Below are positions 35,296 to 47,297 of a stretch of 64,000 bases of DNA, piece by piece. The translations under genes were made by a program, and so were the position numbers. The first letter of the stretch is position 1. Each line of letters opens with the position of its first letter. Source of the DNA: Lotus japonicus (Eukaryota > Streptophyta > Magnoliopsida > Fabales > Fabaceae). The stretch is from contig NC_080046.1 of the NCBI RefSeq assembly GCF_012489685.1, forward strand, positions 22,771,038 through 22,835,037, read 5' to 3'. The notes under the pieces were generated by a model. It was not told the origin of the DNA, searched no databases, and saw nothing but the letters and a program-made list of their open reading frames with translations.

Positions 35296-36617
35296 TTAGT
35301 CGTAACTAAGGCAAATTAAAGCTCGGAAAAATTATCGGATCGAAAACTGACGCAGGGGTATTTTGGTTAGTGTTTTTAGCTCGGAATTTCAAAATTGGAA
35401 TTTCGAAAAACAAATTAGATGGGGACGTCACCAACGACGTTTATGACAACTAATCCTACTGGCGCTAAGCTCAGTCGAGAGTTTTAAGTCTAAAGGGCGA
35501 AGCTTTGGTCAAAAAATGGGTTTTTTGAGCAGAATTGAAACTCGGCGGCAATTCGGCGAGATTCGGCGAAATGTAATCCGCTAAACATGCTCTTGGGCAT
35601 GCAAGGAATAAGTTTAGACAGAGAAATCAAGTTATTTGGACAGTTTTACAAAAAGCTCAAAACTTTGAGCACAGAAAGACATAGAGAAAAACGACAGAAT
35701 TGACGATCAGAAGTAAGGAATAGCATCTATACCTCGAGGTCTTCGAGTAGCAACTGCCGGTGCAGCGATCAGGCAAGAAACAGCGAAAATCTCTTCCTCC
35801 CCTTCTCCTCTCAAGCTCGCGGGTTTGGTGTTAATGGTGGTGGAGGATTTTGATTTTTTTCAAGCTATTTATAGTTGATGGAAAATGCGGAAAAATGAAA
35901 ATTTCGCGATTCCGATTTTTCCTGTGCCTTCCTCTGTGAATTCTAAGATAGGTTCTGGCGACAGAATTCCATAACTCAAAATAGTTTTCTTGGAATTAAG
36001 ACAAACGATCCAAAGTCGGTGTAAATTTATTTTACCCGAAAAACTACTTTTTGCAGTTGATGTCGGATGAGAAAACTTCTTTCTGAAGAAAGATTAGAAA
36101 ACTCGAAAGAAATAGGTGTACGCGTGTGGAATCTTTGTTTGAAGCTCCGAATAGAAAAAGTCTTCATCGACCGTTTATTTTAAGTTTCTTGAGTTATCAG
36201 GGATTTAGTTTCGGCAAACCTCCGAGAACTAGAATCGGACGTTCGTACATTCCAGGGTTTCGTATCGAAACGCTTGTCATGGAAAGGATTAAGAGAAGTT
36301 CTAACATTTCTCTGAAGATTTTTGGAATTAGTTTCTATCGTGTCTTTGAGTGCAAATTAGTCGTTTACTAACACTCATGTCCTAGGTATAAGCGAATACT
36401 ACTTGCGCTATAACTTATTTCGACCTTAATACTATCCTTAGCCTTTTCCTGAACTTTCTCCTTCATGAATTCATTCCATTCAATAAACACTTGTTCAGGT
36501 TTTCCTTCACGATACATCGAACCTAATCGTGAATAGGAATTTCATTTATTTATTCTAAGCTTAAAAACTTGGGTCTCACATTACTACCCTCCAAAAAGAA
36601 AGTTTCGACCTCGAAAC

Positions 36618-37969
36618 TTAAGTTTCAGCAAAAAGTTCCGGATACTGTTCCTTGATCTTTTCCTTCAGCTCCTATGTCGCATCACCTGTGTCCTTGTTCC
36701 AAATGACTTTCACCAATACAATCTCCTTTCCCCTCAACTGTTTTATCCTTGTGTCACCAATGCTAATTGGCGGCGTCTCGAATGACAGGTCATCCTTCAA
36801 CTCGATGTCATCAAGTTCGATGACATGCGTCGGATCCGCAATATACTTCCTCAGTTGTGACACATGAAATACATCGTGAATGTTTGATAAAAATGGTGGT
36901 AGTGCAATCTGATAAGCAACTGGTCCTACTCGACGGGTAATTTGATAAGGTCCAATGAACTTTGGCGTAAGCTTCCTTGACTTCTCCCGTAGTCTGTGTA
37001 ACTCGCAGAAATACATGGTCTCCTTCTTCAAATTCTAGAGTTCTGCGCTTTTGATCGGCATAACTTTTCTGTCTACTTTGAGAAGTCTTCATTTTCTCTC
37101 TGATCTGTTCGATCTTCTCGGTTGTTTGTTGCAGAAGTTCTAGTCCAACTAACAAATTCTCTCCATCTTGATACCAACACAAAGGTGTTCTACACTTCAC
37201 ACTTGCCACCATACAAAGCTTCATACGGTGTCATACCTATGTTCGTATGAAAACTGTTGTTGTAAGTGAACTCAATCAATGGAAGTAGATCATCCCAACT
37301 GCCCTTGTTGTCTAATACGCAAGCTCGTAGTAAATCTTACAATGATTGGATAGTTCTCTCAGTCTGTCCATCAGTCTGTGGGTGATAAGCAGAACTTAAT
37401 CTGAGCCTTGTCCCCAATGCCTCCTGAAGAGCTCCCCAAAAATGTGAAGTAAACTTTGGGTCTCGATCGGAAACAATACTAGTCGGTACTCCATGAAGGC
37501 GTACAATCCCAGCTATGTAAATCTCCGATAGTTTCTCCACGTTGTAGGTAGTTCTCACAGGTATAAAGTGAGCCGACTTGGTCAATCAATCCACTATTAC
37601 CCAAATCGAATCATATCCCTTCTGAGTTCTTGGCAAAGCCACGACAAAATCCATCGATATGCTATCCCATTTCCATTCTGGTACATCCAAACTTTGTAGC
37701 ATACCTGAAGGTTTCTGATGTTCCACTTTAGCTTTATGGCATGTTAAACACGCAGCAACATACTCAGCCACTTGTCTTTTCATTCCAGGCCACCAAAAAT
37801 TCATCTTCAAGTCTTGGTACATCTTTTTCATTCCAGGATGAATGCTCAACTTGCTCTTGTGACCTTCGTCCATAATCAACCTCCTCAAGTCAGGGTTGTT
37901 AGGTACGCAAACTCTATCCTTACACCGCAGGATATTGTCACTTCCTACCTTGAATTCTGGGTCCTTACC
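36618..37969 (-). pseudogene. Gypsy integrase and chromodomain-type tail, broken
   Basis: This covers the zinc-binding HHCC region (HPGMKKMYQDL, CLTCHKAK), the DDE core ([30 protein letters not shown]) and the C-terminal module. The tail (GPYQITRRVGPVAYQIALPP, HVSQLRKY, then LRGKEIVLVKVIW) is typical of Tekay-type chromoviruses. In-frame stops end the frames at 37970, 37586, 37337 and 36672, and the frame changes twice between about 37330 and 37000. The original terminus is probably TAA at 36618-36620. Integrase from this copy cannot be made whole. Confidence 0.85.
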
Positions 37970-39690
37970 CTAAATTACCAAATTTCTTTTCCCGAGTAGA
38001 AATTCATCTTGTAACTGTTGGTCTCGGATTTCTTCCATCAATCCATTGGTGATTCTGATCATACCGAACTTCAGTTCTCCCTCGGACGATCTCACATCTA
38101 AGCTCAAATCTCGAAATTGTTCCAGCAATTGCAACTCTTTAACCATCATCGATGAGATATGCATCTTCCTGCTCAAGGCATCAGCAACAACATTAGCCTT
38201 TCCAGGATGATACTGCAGGGTAAATTCATAATCTTTGATAAATTCCATCCATCGTCGTTGTCTCATGTTCAGCTCCTTCTGCTCAAACAAGTACTTCAAA
38301 CTCTTATGATCACTGAATATGGTAAAAGTGCATCCATATAAGTAATGTCTCCAGATTTTCAGCAAAAATACAATAGCAGCTAGCTCTAAGTCATGAGTCG
38401 GATAATTCTTCTCGTGAACCTTCAGTTGTCGTGAAGCATAAGCCACTACTTTCCGATGTTGCATCAGCACACATCCCAAACCTTGATGCGAAGCATCACA
38501 GTAAACCTCATACGATTCCTCTGGTTGTGGCAGAACGAGTACAGGTGACGTTGTCAAACATTCCTTCATCGTCTGGAAGCTAGTTTCGCATGCTTCGGTC
38601 CATGCAAAAGGTTGATCCTTCCTCGTAAGTTGAGTCAAAGGTCCAACAATCTTGGCGAAGTTCTCGATGAAACGACGATAATATCCCGCCAAACCGACAA
38701 AACTTCTGATTTCAGTCACAGTCCTTGGCTGTTCCCATGCCAACACGGTCTCTACCTTTGCTGGGTCTACAACTATACCCTCTTTAGAGATCACGTGGCC
38801 CAAGAATTTGACTTCTTCAAGCCAAAATTCGCACTTGGAAGGGTTGGCGTACAACTCCTTCTCCCTCAGCACTTGTAAAACCTGACGCAGGTGCCCCTCA
38901 TGATCCTTAGCATCCTTTGAGTAAATTAGAATGTCGTCAATAAACACCACGACGAATCGATCTAAGAATGTATGAAAAGTCCTGTTCATGTAGTCCATGA
39001 AAATAGCAGGTGCGTTTGTCACCCCAAATGGCATCACTAAATATTCATAGTGTCCGTAGCGAGTTATGAATGCCGTCTTCTGGATATCCTCAGTCTTTAC
39101 TCTGATCTGATGGCAACCCGATTTCAGGTCTATTTTTTAGAATACCGCAGCTCCTCAAAGTTGATCCATCAAATCATCAATTCTAGGTAACGGATACCTA
39201 TTCTTGACGGTTGCTTTGTTTAGTTGTCGGTAGTCGACACACAATCTAGATCTTCCATCATTCTTCTTCACCAATAAGACTGGCGCTCCCCAAGGCGAAA
39301 CGCTTGGCCGGATAAATCCTTTCGACAGAAGATCCTCTATCTGAGACTTCAATTCCACTAACTTTGCAGGTGCCATACGATACGGTGCAATCGAAATCGG
39401 CCCTGTTCCCGGTACGATGTCAATAGCAAACTCGATGTCGCGTACAGGCGGCAATCCAGGTACATCGCCAGGAAAAACATTAGTGAAGTCTCTCACAACT
39501 GGAATATTGTTCACTTCCGGGTTCCCTTTACTCTCTAAGTTTAGCAATACGGAGTACTCTTGAGATCCTTCGTTCAAAGAGACACTAATGTTGTTGGCAG
39601 ATAGATACTCGAAAAGATCCGAGTCAGGAAATACCACTCTCTTTCGGTTGCAGTCCAAAAGACAATGATAATGAGATAAGGATAACATCT
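37970..39690 (-). pseudogene. Gypsy reverse transcriptase and RNase H, broken
   Basis: Conserved blocks are present: [30 protein letters not shown], the catalytic [11 protein letters not shown] and [10 protein letters not shown]. RNase H follows with [15 protein letters not shown] and [11 protein letters not shown]. The frame is interrupted by TGA at 39155-39157 and TAA at 39137-39139 between the palm blocks. The junction with gag near 39680 has lost the usual aspartic protease end and changes frame. Confidence 0.88.
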
Positions 39691-41015
39691 AAGTTCTTGA
39701 GAGTTATGCATACTAGGTTAGCATGAAAGACTCTATTTCTATATGTCACCGGACAGTACATGCATGCAGCATTAGCAAGTAGGGTTTTAGCAGGTGTGGT
39801 AACAATAAGATCAAAGCTCAAAGCAGTAACAGGAAGTTTCAATCTGGTCACACATTCCCTAGAGATAAACGAATGCGTTGCACCGGAATCGAAAAGTACA
39901 GTTAGGAGATTACCGTCAATCTCGCAATTTCCTCTGATCAGACCGTCAACTCCTTCAGCCTCTTCACCATCCATGGTGTAAACTCTCGCTTTAGCAGCAG
40001 GGCGCTTTCCTCGAGCAGTGTTAACAGTCGGTTCAGTCTTGGGTGCCTTGCACTGACTGGCAGTGTGTCCCAATTTGTTGCAATTAAAGCACTGGGGTCT
40101 CGTATCTGGACAAGCATTAGCATAGTGCCCCATCTTTCCACATTTGAAGCAAGTTACCTCCCTGTTCGAAGTCTGATTTCCAGAACCACTAGCAGTACCA
40201 GTCATGGGTCTATAAGATCCTGAGGTAAATCCTCTCCCAGTAGGACGTTGATACAGCTTCTTGTTCTGAAATTTCCCTCTACCTTGATAGTTTTGAGAAC
40301 CTGATCTCACTGGTCCTCCAGTCCCAACACGGTTCAACCTCTTATTCTTCATCAATTCCACCTCTGTGGCTTTCTCAACTAATGACTGAAAGCGCATGAT
40401 TCCTAATGGCCTCACAGAGTCCTCGATATCAGGCCTCAGTCCATTGACAAAACGCTTACACATGTAGTGTTCATCAACATGATCGTTGAAGAATTGAAAG
40501 TGTTTCGCCAGAGACTCCAACCTAGAAGCAAATTCAGGTACAGACATACCCCCTTGACGGAGTGTTAGAAACTGTGCCTCCCGCTCGTCCCGAGCATTAG
40601 TTGGAAAATACTTTTCCAGGAATGCAGTTCGAAAGGAGTTCCAGTTGATCTCCTCGTTATTGGCTTCCATAATTCCCCTGGTGCCTCTCCACCAGTACTT
40701 AGCATCACTAAGTAGCAGATAACTTGCCATGCCTACCTTGGCACCTTCAATAGTCTGTAGCACACCGAAAATCTTCTCAATCTCTTGGATCCAAAGATTC
40801 GCTTTGTCCGGGTCAGTACCACCCGAGAACTTTGGTGAATCCTGTCTCCTGAAGTCATTCAGTCCCTTGTTCTAATCTAGAGTCACTTCTCTCTGACGCT
40901 GATGTTGGTCACGTGCTTCCTCAGCCGCACGTCTCATAGCATTATCATTAGCCTGTGCAGTCACAGCTTGGGCCATATTGGCCATCATCTCAGCTAGTTG
41001 GTTAGAATTCACCAT
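39624..41015 (-). pseudogene. Gypsy gag and protease region, one nonsense codon
   Basis: It starts at ATG 41015. TAG at 40872-40874 stops it after 47 codons, and the frame then continues open to 39624. It shows the retrotransposon gag core (WWRGTRG, EKYFP, LRQGGMSVPEFASRLESLA), two CCHC knuckles (CFKCGKMGHYANAC and CFNCNKLGHTASQC), and the protease motif LFDSGATHSFIS. The C-terminal part of the protease is damaged. Confidence 0.88.
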
Positions 41016-41211
41016 GTTCTGTTAAGTCAAACAAACAGTTAGTACTCATCACAAGATAGTATCTGGCATAACTATACAATATGATTAAGCAATAACTTCA
41101 ATCAATTCTAAGCGAAAAATCGCTTGCAAACAATCAATTTTCACTCTTTGCAGAGTCACACAACCTAGCACAGAAGACCTATTCCCCAAAGACGCACGAA
41201 AGACTCGACAA

Positions 41212-41223
41212 GCTTTGATACCA
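41212..41223 (-). other. Primer-binding site of the gypsy element
   Basis: The minus strand reads TGGTATCAAAGC three bases after the 5' LTR end, near the complement of initiator tRNA-Met. Confidence 0.85.
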
Positions 41224-41834
41224 CAATGTAACACCCCGATTTCGGTGGCATCACTTTAGTAACCAAAAAGAAAATAAAGCGGAAAAACGTGAATATTTTT
41301 TTTTCCGATTTGTTTTAAATAATAAAATTAAAGACTTGTCGAAGTAAAGACTCTACAGCGAAAGACAAACATAACTAATGTACAATATATTTACAGCCCC
41401 CGCTGTAAGTAGTGGACCACGTCACGAGTATCCTCCAGTGACGGGAAGTAACCGAAAGTAGTGCCCGTGGGCAATATGTACAAACGAAAGTGAAAGGTCA
41501 TGTGTTCGTAATACAGTCCTCCAAAACGAAAGTAGGTCAGCCCAAAACGGCCTAAACATGACCTCCTAGTCCGACCAACTCTCTGTGATTTCCATAAAGA
41601 AAACCACACAAAAAGCTAAGGGTCGGGAACCTACCCTGCCCCAAATTACGAACATGACGACCAGAGCTATAACGCTACTCCTACCCTAATCCTGTCCAGA
41701 GGAGTACACCCCAGCACTCACAACTACATGCTAGCGTGATCATCGTCCGAATCAGAATCCAGGACGACTAGGTCAATGTCTGCAACCATCCCCCTTCTCG
41801 CTACCGCAACATGCTCCTGAGCTGGTCTCACGGG

Positions 41835-42236
41835 TCAGGAACCCGATCCAAAGTCATGAGCAACAGCAACAATAGGTGAGCTAGAGTCCGATGAAGTCCC
41901 TCCCACTGGCTCCTCCTCCGAGGGGTCCTCGTCGTCAGAAGACGACGGTGGTGGTGGTACTCCTACACCGGGTCCACAGTGCACGCTGGGTGGCAGGTTA
42001 AAACTGACAGTGTAACGCCTCAGAACTCCCTCCGTCAAGTGTCCCAGACTGTCGACACGATCTTCCATTATTCTCCCCGAGTAAATCGCTCTGTGGCCAG
42101 CGGGGTCGACCACCCATGAGCCGGGGATCTCCTGATCAAGCATCTCAAACCTAGTCCCCCCCCGAAGGGTGGACCATCGTAAACCAATCCGCCATGGACA
42201 TCTGACAAAGGGCGTAGTCCGCCAAAACACAAACAA
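41835..42236 (-). CDS. LTR-borne ORF, second copy, 133 codons, unknown
   Basis: This is the counterpart of 32591-32992 with one visible amino-acid change. See that entry. It lies 3.6 kb from the LTR start in the sense direction of the element, near the LTR end, and so upstream of gag. Confidence 0.35.
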   Translation of the reverse strand: MFVFWRTTPFVRCPWRIGLRWSTLRGGTRFEMLDQEIPGSWVVDPAGHRAIYSGRIMEDRVDSLGHLTEGVLRRYTVSFNLPPSVHCGPGVGVPPPPSSSDDEDPSEEEPVGGTSSDSSSPIVAVAHDFGSGS

Positions 42237-42960
42237 AAGGCGCGAGGGTCAACTCAAAGAATTACATAAGTAATACACCCAGTAGATAAAGTTTAAGGGA
42301 TAGCTACTTAGGCTTAGAAGTCGATAACAACATCATCAATTGTATATCTTCCAATCGAATGTAAATGATAATTACTGACAAATAACATATATCAGGTAAG
42401 ATTAACAAGTATCAATCACACTCGGCAACTAAGTCAGTATGCATGGTGCATGAATGAGATGACGAGGAACAAGATGCAATCCGGAAGGATGGACACCAAC
42501 GAGTCAGTCCTATCACCGGCCAAAGTAGGACCATTTCTGCTCGGGCATCTCTTACACCAAACAAAATGTAGTCAGATCAGCAGTATACCCGCAGGCCTGC
42601 CATTTCTGTCTGCTACTAAGAATCACCGTAGTGTTCTTATATGGAAATCCGGGTCTTAGGACCATTTTGGATTCCATCGAGGTCCGACTTCCCGCCGTGT
42701 ATAAACCTCAAAATGTGTGAATGAATGCAACGTGATTAGCCAAACAACGTCTCCGACCTCACTCGTCACGTCGTCACGTGTTCTAGCTAACTTATTGTCT
42801 CTAAAAAGAATACCCTAAGGTAAATGTCAATTCTGCGATAAAAGACAGTTAAATATAAAAAGAGTGCAACCACGCATGATAACCTCTCGGGTCATCCGAC
42901 TCATCTAATTCCGATGGTCAAAACTGCTCAGCGAGCAAAGAGTAACAATGTACTTGGAAA

Positions 42961-45900
42961 TGTAAGACCCAAGTTTTTAAGCTTAGAATAAGTGGAAGAG
43001 ATTTCCATTTACGATTAGGCTTGATGTATCGTGAAGGGAAACCTGAACAAGAGTCTACCAAATGAAATAAATTTATGAAGGAGAAAGTTCAGGAAAAGTC
43101 AAAGGATTGTATCGAAGTCGATCTAAGTTATAGCACGACTAATATTCGTTTTAAAACCAAGGACAAGAACCTTAGGAAATCAGACTATGTTCCACCCTTG
43201 GAACACTATAGGAATAAAATTTCCAAAGATGTTCCACCCTTGGAACACTGTAGGAATTTAGTCCAAAAATCTTCAGAGAAATGTTAGAACTTCTCTTATT
43301 CCATATATAACCATCGTTTCGAGGCGAAACCCTAGAATCTACGAACGTCCGATTCCAACCCTCGGAAGTTTGCCGAAACTGAAACCCTGGTATTTCAAAA
43401 CCCTAAAATCAACCGACAATGAAGACTTTTTCTATTCGGAACATCAAATGAAGATTCCACACGCGTACACCCATTTCTCTTGATGATTTCAATCTTTCTT
43501 CAGAAGGAAGTTTTCTATTCCGACATTCGATGTAAAAAGTAACTTATCGGGTAAAATAGTTTTTACACCGACTTTGCATTAGCCACCTAAAATACAAGGA
43601 AACCTCTGTTGAGTTTTGGATTTATGTCGCCAAAACCTATCTTAGAATTCACGGAGAATGAAGCCGGAAAAATCAGATTCGCGAAACTTTCATTTTCCCG
43701 CGTTTTGCCAACCTCTATATATAGCATTAAAAACAAGCCTCGAAAACCAAAAATCATACCGATATTTCTTTGAAGAATTAGAAGATTCAGCGGGGAGAAT
43801 ATCGTGTCTAGAATACATTGGAATCAGTAGGAAGAATCGGAAATCACTCATATTTTTATCTTAACTCTATGAGCTAAATCCTCCGATATCTAAACAAATC
43901 TGTACCGGTTTACAAAATATCTTTTGAAAATATCTTTACAAAATATCTGTTCATCCTTATCCAATCTTTGATAAATATCTATTCATCCTTATCCAATCTT
44001 TGATAAATACCTATTCATCCTTATCCGATCTTTGATATATATCTACTCATTTCTTGGTTAATGGATCATTTTAATTTGCTCAAAGTGATCATAATTTATA
44101 TTTTACTATTTCATAAAGTTCCTCATAATTTTTAGTATAGTTATATATCCATTATATATTTTTCTCTTAACTTTGTGAGCTAAATTCTTCAGTGTCTAAA
44201 TCAATTTATACCAGTTTACAAATATCTTTCCTAAATATCTAAACCTCCTTATCCTCCCTCACTCACTCTGTCGACATCTCTCTCTCATTACACTTTTTTC
44301 TTCATTTTTCTTCCTTGACCCATTTCCTACTTCTTCTTCTATATATATTATGTCCCTCCTCCTTTTCTTTCTACTTCTTCTTCTGCCTATTTTCCAAAAG
44401 CTGCAGCACCCACGCACATCATCAATCTTCTCATCACCATTTTCCTCCTTGCTGCCCACGCACACATGTTTCTTCTTTCTTTCTTTCCTACTTTCATGTT
44501 GTTTCCTTTCCATTGCAACAAGCCACCACCGTCACTAACCCACCACGTGCAAGCCACCACGTCCTCCCCCTCACGAAGCCACCGTGAGCAGAACGAAGCG
44601 AAACCGACGTCGCCGACGCCGTAATCTTCGATCTTCGATTCTAGTGTCATCGGACCTCTGTTCACAGCAAGGTTAGTACCGTTAGAACCCTTGCGACGTC
44701 CACAACAAAACCCATATTCCGGATCGCCGTTCCGTCGCCGTCAACCGCCGCCGTTGCCGCCTTCGGGAGCTTTTTCCGGTCAACTCCGCCGACCAATGGA
44801 AAAACGGAGTGTACTGCGACGATCCTTGCCGCGAGGAGAGCAAAACCCTATCTTCAATTTCGTATTTGGGTCATTTTATTCGATGACCCCGACAACCACC
44901 GTCGACCTTCGGCTGAACTTTCTGGGCAAACCGTCGACTCTTTGGGGAAACGGACAGCGCCGTTGAGTTTCTGGCCGCGAAAGGATGAAGGAACAACCTT
45001 CCTTTATGTCTCCGGCGACAGTTCCTCCGTCAACCCCGTGAGCCGCAACTTTGTCTGGCGACTCTTCGCCTACAAGTTTCAGAAACTTGATTTTCGTACG
45101 ATGAACGGAAGCACCTTGCATCGAAGCTACACAATGGGAGGAATTGAGCCAACATATGCAAATAAAGATGTAATCGGATCGGAGTTGCACCTTAGTATGG
45201 AAATTGGCTAAGGTGAGGGCTACTCTCTGAATTACTAGATAATGTTTTAGGTGTCGACGAATTCGACTTGATTTATGTGTTATGCACTTAATTGCTAAAT
45301 GTCTGAAATGATTTCTGAGGCTTCGGCCGAGCTTGTTGATTTCATGATGCCTTGATATTGTGTGCTAAATGATTCACATGTTATGTGCTAAATGGTTAAT
45401 TTAGGATGTGTTGGAATATGCTGTTTATGCTTATTGGATTGCGCTGATTTAACTATATTATTCCACTTATATTTGTGATACTGAAGAGTGAGAATAACGG
45501 GCAAGTCATGCCGATTTTATTTTGAGAGTTTGAGAAAGTTTGACGGGACGAACGGAGTTCGGGCCTTGTTATGGTTATGACGGATCGAGACATTCTCGGG
45601 GAGTTAATTGGGATTTTGGTGGATGTTGAAGACTCATAAGATTTGCGATAAGACTAAAAGGATATTATTTTATAAGGAAAATTCATAAGACATTAAACAA
45701 CCTCTAAACCTTTAAATAATGATAACAATCTCGAATGCAAGTTGAGGATTGAATCTTAGTTGTGGAAAGCGAGAAGTGTCGTCGGATCCAAGGGTTGAGA
45801 AAGATTGTGAGTTCTGAGTATGTTGATACTCATTCGCTCTGGGAGCAGTTTGTTTAGCCATCCAAGGGATGTGCCGAGAAGCTTCACTGAGGCGTGAGAC

Positions 45901-47297
45901 CTTGTGAATGTGTGATACTCCACTGAGGCGTGAGACCTTGTGGAAAGCATGGATCTTCACTGAGGCGTGAGACCTTGTGAATGCGGGATACTCCACTGAG
46001 GCGTGAGACCTTGTGGAAAGCATGGATCTTCACTGAGGCGTGAGACCTCGTGAATAGCATGGAACTTCACTGAAGCGTGAGACTTCGTGCAAGTGTGTAA
46101 ATTCACTGGGGCGTGAGACCCCGTGAAAGCATAAAACTTCACTGAAGCGTGAGACTTTGTGAATGTGTGAGACTCCACTGAAGCGTGAGACTTCGTGAGA
46201 GCATTGATGACTCGAAGAGTTATCGTGAGTGGTTGCACTCATTTTATGATTATTGTATTTTGTCGCAGAATCGACTTTTACCTTAGGGTATTCTTTATAG
46301 AGACATTAAGTTAGCTAGAACACGTGGCGACGTGTCGAGTGAGGTCGGAGACGTTGTTTGGCTAATCACATTGCACTCATGCATACATAGGAGGTTAATA
46401 CACGGCGTGATACCGGACCTCGGTGGATTCCAAAATGGTCATAAGACCTGGATTTCCGCGTAAGAGCGCTGTTAGGTGACTCTTAGTAGCAGATCTGGCT
46501 GCCTTTGTGTGGTGTAAGAGGCACGCGGGCGGAAATGGTCCCATCGTTGCTGGTGCTAGGATTGATCCGTTGATGTCCATCCGTTTCCGGAATGCATTTG
46601 GTTAACTGGGTTAACCGTCATTTGCATTTCATGCAACATGCATACTGACTTAGTTGTTGAGTGTGATTGATAATTGTTAATCCTATTTGATGCATGCTAT
46701 CTGTTATTACTGCGTTTATATTCATTGTGAAATATACAACCCTAGGATGTTATCCCTAGCTATAAGCCTAAGTGGCTATTCTCTTATCTATATCTATTGG
46801 TGGTATTATTTACATAATTCTTTGGAGTTGACCCTCGCGTCTTCTGTGTGTGCTTTGGCGGACAAACGCCCTTTGTCAGATGTCTATGGCGGACTGATTC
46901 AAGATGGTTCGTCGTTCGGGGAGGATCCTGAGCACAATGACTGCTACTGAGCCTTCGACGTGGACCCGGACTTCATGCATGATCGGATGAGGGTCGATGT
47001 TAGGAGTGTATTATATGGGGGGATTGTTTTCACAACTCTGATTGTCATTTCCCATTTGGGGCTGACTTATCTTCTTGAAAACTGTATTCATAAAACTCAT
47101 GGCTCTGACCATGGGATGAACTTATTCGCCTGCGGGCACTATCTCCAATCACTTTATGTTTATTATCTTTGGGTTGAGTCTTCATTATGTTAAGTCTTAT
47201 ATTTGAAAATAAAACGAAAAAAAAAAAAAATTTACGCATTTTCCGCACTATTGATTTAAAGTCACTAAAGTGGCACCACCGAAATCGGGGTGTTACA
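42961..47297 (+). mobile_element. Solo LTR (4337 bp) of a related gypsy family, opposite orientation
   Basis: It starts TGTAAGACCCAAGTTTTTAAGC and ends AATCGGGGTGTTACA, the inverted counterparts of the host LTR ends. A perfect TSD GGAAA flanks it (42956-42960 and 47298-47302). It has no gag-pol. The interior is much diverged from the host LTR, so it is another family member whose internal part was lost by LTR-LTR recombination. Confidence 0.88.
45884..46207 (+). repeat. Minisatellite, nine units of about 36 bp
   Basis: The unit core CACTGAGGCGTGAGACCTTG recurs nine times with drift (GAAGCGTGAGACTTCG, GGGGCGTGAGACCCCG). Paired changes on the two sides of GCGTGAGAC keep a small inverted repeat (GAAGC/CTTC, GGGGC/CCCC). 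Confidence 0.9.

Larger units (their letters stand above)
31983..36580 (-). repeat. 3' LTR of the gypsy element (4598 bp including insertions)
   Basis: On the plus strand it runs from TGTAACACCCCGATTTCGG to GGGTCTCACA, TG...CA. It contains a MULE-type MITE (34753-35295) and a 48-bp tandem duplication (34191-34286) that the other LTR lacks. The minus-strand polypurine-like TTTTTGGAGGGTAGTA adjoins it at 36581-36596. Confidence 0.92.

Noticed and set aside
44259..44665. Frames on both strands of a CT-rich stretch
   Set aside because: Low-complexity sequence inside the solo LTR.
45884..46207. CRISPR-like array
   Set aside because: The units are contiguous without unique spacers, and the DNA is plant nuclear.
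45712..46242. Overlapping minus-strand frames with RSHASVE repeats
   Set aside because: They are readings of the 36-bp minisatellite, not a repeat protein.
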